Origin: Bacteroidales bacterium
GTDB lineage: Bacteria; Bacteroidota; Bacteroidia; Bacteroidales; UBA3824
Assembly: GCA_017535325.1 (NCBI GenBank)
Contig: JAFXUC010000044.1
Span: 1 to 52,944 of the forward strand
DNA: 52,944 nt
Direction: 5' to 3'
Numbering within the stretch: position 1 is the stretch's first letter; every line of letters starts with the position of its first letter. The notes beneath the pieces were generated by a model that was not told where the DNA came from, did no database searches, and saw nothing but the letters and a program-made list of their open reading frames with translations. The translations under genes and the position numbers were made by a program. Positions 50,854 through 52,944 of the stretch are shown here, piece after piece.

Positions 50854-51417
50854 TTATAAAATATTTTTCAATACGCTGTAAATCTCGGCTTTTTTGCCCA
50901 CCTTCATCGGATACGCCCTCGACGACGACGGCATACGATAAAATTTTATCACTCGGTTGCAAAATTCCTTCTCCACAAAATCGCCGATTTCAGGTTTTTT
51001 GACGCCCAAAATATCCGCCACCACATCAGCTGACTTTCCGCCTGTGGAAATAATAGCCTTACAATCAGGAATTTGCGCAAGGATTTCTTCAAGGTTTACC
51101 TGCTCCAAAATATTTAGATTAGCATCCGAAGCATCGTTGTTGGCACGCTCAACCTCCACCGCCGTATCGTAGATGGCTACGCCGTTAATTGTAAGAAAAT
51201 CAACGATTTCGTCCTGCTTGAAAGTCTTTTTGTCGGTGTCGATAAAATGGTTGATATCGTTGAAAAAGACGATACCAAATATTCTCCACATATCGTTCTG
51301 AAAATTAGGGTAATAGAACGGCATTTTCCAACGCTTCATCGGCGGCGGAAAACTGCCCAACATCAATACCCTCGCATTCTTAGGCAAAAACGGCTTCAAC
51401 GGATGTCTTTCGGTCAT
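50854..51417 (-). CDS. Uracil-DNA-glycosylase-fold protein
   Basis: 187 aa. Starts with LMLGSFPPPMKRWKMPFYYP, the motif of the UDG-superfamily (water-activating loop region), and ends with a FYRMPSSSRAYPMK motif in the position of the DNA-intercalation loop. Central AIISTGGKSADVV corresponds to the Rossmann-like core. Likely excises uracil or another damaged base, though some members of this subfamily are uncharacterised. -7 box at 51442-51449; shares its transcript with the esterase downstream. Confidence 0.8.
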   Translation of the reverse strand: MTERHPLKPFLPKNARVLMLGSFPPPMKRWKMPFYYPNFQNDMWRIFGIVFFNDINHFIDTDKKTFKQDEIVDFLTINGVAIYDTAVEVERANNDASDANLNILEQVNLEEILAQIPDCKAIISTGGKSADVVADILGVKKPEIGDFVEKEFCNRVIKFYRMPSSSRAYPMKVGKKAEIYSVLKNIL

Positions 51418-51441
51418 AGCGGATTATAATTAGTTACAGGG

Positions 51442-51449
51442 CAAAGATA
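51442..51449 (-). promoter_or_regulatory. -7 promoter element of the UDG-fold/esterase operon
   Basis: TATCTTTG on the minus strand (51449-51442) matches TAnnTTTG, 24 bp before the ATG at 51417. Confidence 0.5.
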
Positions 51450-51494
51450 CGAATAATTTTTGGGAAAGTGGCGATTGATTTCAGAATAAATGAT

Positions 51495-51502
51495 TATATT
51501 TG
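51495..51502 (+). promoter_or_regulatory. -7 promoter element before the DUF1016 stub
   Basis: TATATTTG matches TAnnTTTG, 17 bp before the ATG at 51520. It is the surviving promoter of a gene whose body is lost. Confidence 0.45.
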
Positions 51503-51519
51503 CCCAAAAGAAATATACG

Positions 51520-51744
51520 ATGAATGAAATCATAAAACAAGACTTCAACCAAGTCTATTCGATAATAGACCTTCACCGAAAAAGGGCGTTTCAGGAAAAG
51601 ATTTTGCAAAGTAAGTTGCATTCCTTACTTCTTAGCGAAATTGTAATTTTTGTATTTCTCACGAAAAAATATCTTGCCCGTTTCCAAAACATTCGTTATC
51701 TTTGCGCTGAATGTTCAAAACTATTAAAACGACAATATTTTTGA
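51520..51744 (+). pseudogene. N-terminal stub of a DUF1016 (YhcG-like PD-(D/E)XK) protein
   Basis: The first 26 codons (MNEIIKQDFNQVYSIIDLHR and the following KRAFQE) match the start of the DUF1016 N-terminal domain, normally followed by VN-type residues and about 320 more. Here the frame changes to unrelated sequence (KILQSKLHSLLL onward) and ends at 51744, so the gene is truncated by an internal deletion. The original promoter is still present. The remaining codons have no recognisable family and are probably untranslated debris. Confidence 0.55.
51697..51704 (+). promoter_or_regulatory. -7 promoter element before a frame-broken remnant
   Basis: TATCTTTG matches TAnnTTTG, 6 bp before the ATG at 51711. 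The following reading frame is short and broken. Confidence 0.35.
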
Positions 51745-51881
51745 TGCCTTGTCTGGCAGCAGCACATTCGAAATGTCTGACTATGGCAATGCGTATCTTT
51801 CGGGAGAAACGTTGCCTGCGCAGAAGTTTATTGAGATGTGAAATTAGTTTTATGCAGTTTCGTTTAATATTATTAATTTGA
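51711..51881 (+). pseudogene. Frame-broken remnant with a signal-like start
   Basis: ATG at 51711 begins MFKTIKTTIFLM, a signal-like N-terminus, but the sense-looking 3' part is in another frame (51731-51841, ending SDYGNAYLSGETLPAQKFIEM before TGA). The two parts look like the beginning and the end of one gene joined by an internal deletion with frame change. I do not recognise the protein. The 56-codon frame running to 51881 is not expected to be functional. Confidence 0.35.
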
Positions 51882-51900
51882 TTAAAAACATTACGCTATT

Positions 51901-52614
51901 ATGGAATATATTTTAAATGATTATCACAGAAATCTATCGCAAGAAGATTTACTTAGTGACATTAAAAGGGTTGCAACTCAATTAGGTAGGTCAACCATAA
52001 CCCAAAGAGAATATGAGCAATATGGTAAATTTCATCCTTCTACATTACATAGAAGATTCGGGTCCTGGTTCAATGTTCTAGAAAAATGCGGGTTGCAACC
52101 AAGTCGAAGCAAACTTAATATTTCAGAAAGAGAGTTATTCGAAAATTTAGAACGAGTATGGACAACTTTGGGAAGACAACCCAAATATGATGAGATAAAG
52201 AAACCTATTTCTGAATATTCCGCAGGAACTTATGAGCACAAATTTGGCAGTTGGAGAAAAGCATTGGAAGCATTCGTTGCATATATCAATGCATTTCAAG
52301 AACAAGAAACATTATCTCCATCCATAGACTTGATTTGTGAGGATGATGTTTCAAATGATTTTCAGAATTCAAATAAAAACAATATTACTCACAAAACCAA
52401 AAGAGAAATTTCTGATAGATTAAGATTCCAGATTTTAATGAGAGATGGATTTACTTGCAGAAAATGTGGACGTAGTCCAATGAATGAGTTTGGGGTGAAA
52501 TTGCATGTGGATCATATCATTCCATGGTCTAAAGGAGGGGAAACGCTACCAGATAATTTGGAAACGAAATGTGAACAATGCAACTTAGGGAAAGGAAATG
52601 CGTTTAACTGTTAA
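51901..52614 (+). CDS. HNH endonuclease with two homing-endonuclease-associated repeats
   Basis: 237 aa. Two related repeats of about 55 residues at 17-64 and 73-125 (VATQLGRSTITQREYEQY...FGSWFNVLEKCGL; VWTTLGRQPKYDEIKK...FGSWRKALEAF) match the HNH-repeat type that reads DNA. After an acidic linker the HNH nuclease (about 175-237) has CRKCGRS, the catalytic LHVDHIIPWSKGG and CEQCNLGKGN, with paired Cys for zinc. Intact frame and short, high-A codon use differ from the GC-richer core genes nearby. It lies in a zone of gene remnants, consistent with an arrived mobile gene. Target site unknown. Confidence 0.88.
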   Translation: MEYILNDYHRNLSQEDLLSDIKRVATQLGRSTITQREYEQYGKFHPSTLHRRFGSWFNVLEKCGLQPSRSKLNISERELFENLERVWTTLGRQPKYDEIKKPISEYSAGTYEHKFGSWRKALEAFVAYINAFQEQETLSPSIDLICEDDVSNDFQNSNKNNITHKTKREISDRLRFQILMRDGFTCRKCGRSPMNEFGVKLHVDHIIPWSKGGETLPDNLETKCEQCNLGKGNAFNC

Positions 52615-52640
52615 TATGTTTTTTTGGGAAAAATTGTTGA

Positions 52641-52944
52641 ATGACCGTGTTGCTTTGCGGTTTCTATATTGGGACAAACAGCAAAGCAATCAGTATTTCA
52701 CGTTCATATACATTTAATCCACTCAACAAAGACTATGCGGAGTCCCCCAAAGGCTGTGTCTAAGGTGGATACAAAGAATGCAGAAATATAAAAAAATTTG
52801 CATCATTGTATTTTCCTGAGTACCAAGTTGATATCAATAGTTCGTTTCAGTTTGTTTTTTCGGTAACGTACAACGAAATGTCCGAGACAAATGTCCATAA
52901 CTCGGAAGAAATGTCCATAACAGACCCCGAAAATGTCCATAACA
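52641..52944 (+). pseudogene. Broken 3' part of an ATP-binding (AlbA_2-type) protein-like gene, continues past window
   Basis: One frame from the ATG at 52641 reads through a TAA at 52761-52763 and stays open to the window end. The first part contains ISRSYTFNPLNKDYAESPKG and the second FPEYQVDINSSFQFVFSVTY, a pattern I associate with the C-terminal half of Bacteroidales ATP-binding transcription-regulator-like proteins, which end in repeated Asn-Val units as seen here (ETNVHNSEE, DPENVHN). Identification is weak. The interval 52615-52640 has no feature. Confidence 0.3.
52878..52944 (+). repeat. Short direct repeats ATGTCCATAAC
   Basis: ATGTCCATAAC occurs at 52891, 52911 and 52933, with a degenerate copy ATGTCCGAG at 52878. 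The spacings (13, 20 and 22 bp) are not all multiples of three, so the repeat is not a simple protein repeat in one frame. The array may go on beyond the window. Confidence 0.6.

Noticed and set aside
52878..52944. Possible CRISPR array
   Set aside because: Repeats are only 11 bp with unequal spacers of 2 to 11 bp and no cas genes nearby.

Overview
The window looks like a chromosomal segment of a Bacteroidales (Bacteroidota) bacterium. It is AT-rich and many genes are preceded by the Bacteroidota -7 box TAnnTTTG, sometimes with a TTG about 20 bp upstream. Families largely typical of this group recur: TonB-dependent barrels with a carboxypeptidase-regulatory domain, NVEALA-type exported proteins, 6-bladed beta-propeller lipoproteins, DUF4221, DUF1573, TamL, SiaC-like proteins and LuxR/ThiF loci. 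No rRNA, convincing tRNA or CRISPR array was seen.

Layout. (1) 1-8562: a truncated AAA-ATPase-like gene, then a membrane TPR/helix-turn-helix regulator divergent from a RiPP-type operon: a 49-aa exported peptide, a double-glycine precursor with a 21-residue Cys/His/Lys core, a radical SAM/SPASM maturase, a TonB-dependent barrel and a C39 peptidase ABC exporter. Three GCAAG/CTTG dyads lie between regulator and operon. (2) 8641-9456: a MscS channel. (3) 9473-21149, minus strand: a tightly packed run of an NVEALA-type protein, a beta-propeller lipoprotein, a thioredoxin-like protein, signal peptidase I, a periplasmic adaptor, an RND permease, a TolC-like channel and a second RND permease. (4) 21262-26966, minus: DUF4221 lipoprotein, DUF1573/thioredoxin-like lipoprotein, transglutaminase lipoprotein and an O-antigen-ligase-like membrane protein, all overlapping. 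(5) 26781-28581: a decayed LuxR/ThiF/GNAT locus; ThiF has an in-frame stop and the apparent GNAT gene survives only as a stub fused in frame to the DUF4221 gene.

(6) 28838-30481: ACT-domain protein plus UPF0210 (DUF711) protein, with a strong inverted repeat upstream and a promoter/terminator pair without an ORF downstream. (7) 30647-33321, minus: a second radical SAM operon (Cys-Tyr-repeat membrane peptide, SPASM enzyme, large membrane protein). (8) 33374-38907, minus: a LytTR two-component system with DUF2490, DUF4956, VTC polyphosphate-polymerase and Cthe_2159-like genes. (9) 39103-40593: sodium/solute symporter. (10) 40586-44658, minus: a SiaC-like phosphoswitch/zinc-ribbon protein followed by two duplicated membrane TIR-domain proteins, one transcription unit. 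(11) 44758-51417: housekeeping (TamL, SpoU methyltransferase, PAP2 phosphatase, YdjM-like protein, nitroreductase, esterase, uracil-DNA-glycosylase-fold protein). (12) 51495-52944: a debris zone with a DUF1016 stub, a frame-broken remnant, an intact HNH endonuclease and a broken ATP-binding-protein-like tail.

The strongest candidates for undescribed biology are the RiPP operon with its TonB barrel, the NVEALA/signal peptidase/double-RND operon, the Cys-Tyr-repeat radical SAM operon, and the SiaC-zinc ribbon plus transmembrane TIR operon. Functions for these are inferences from family membership and gene order.
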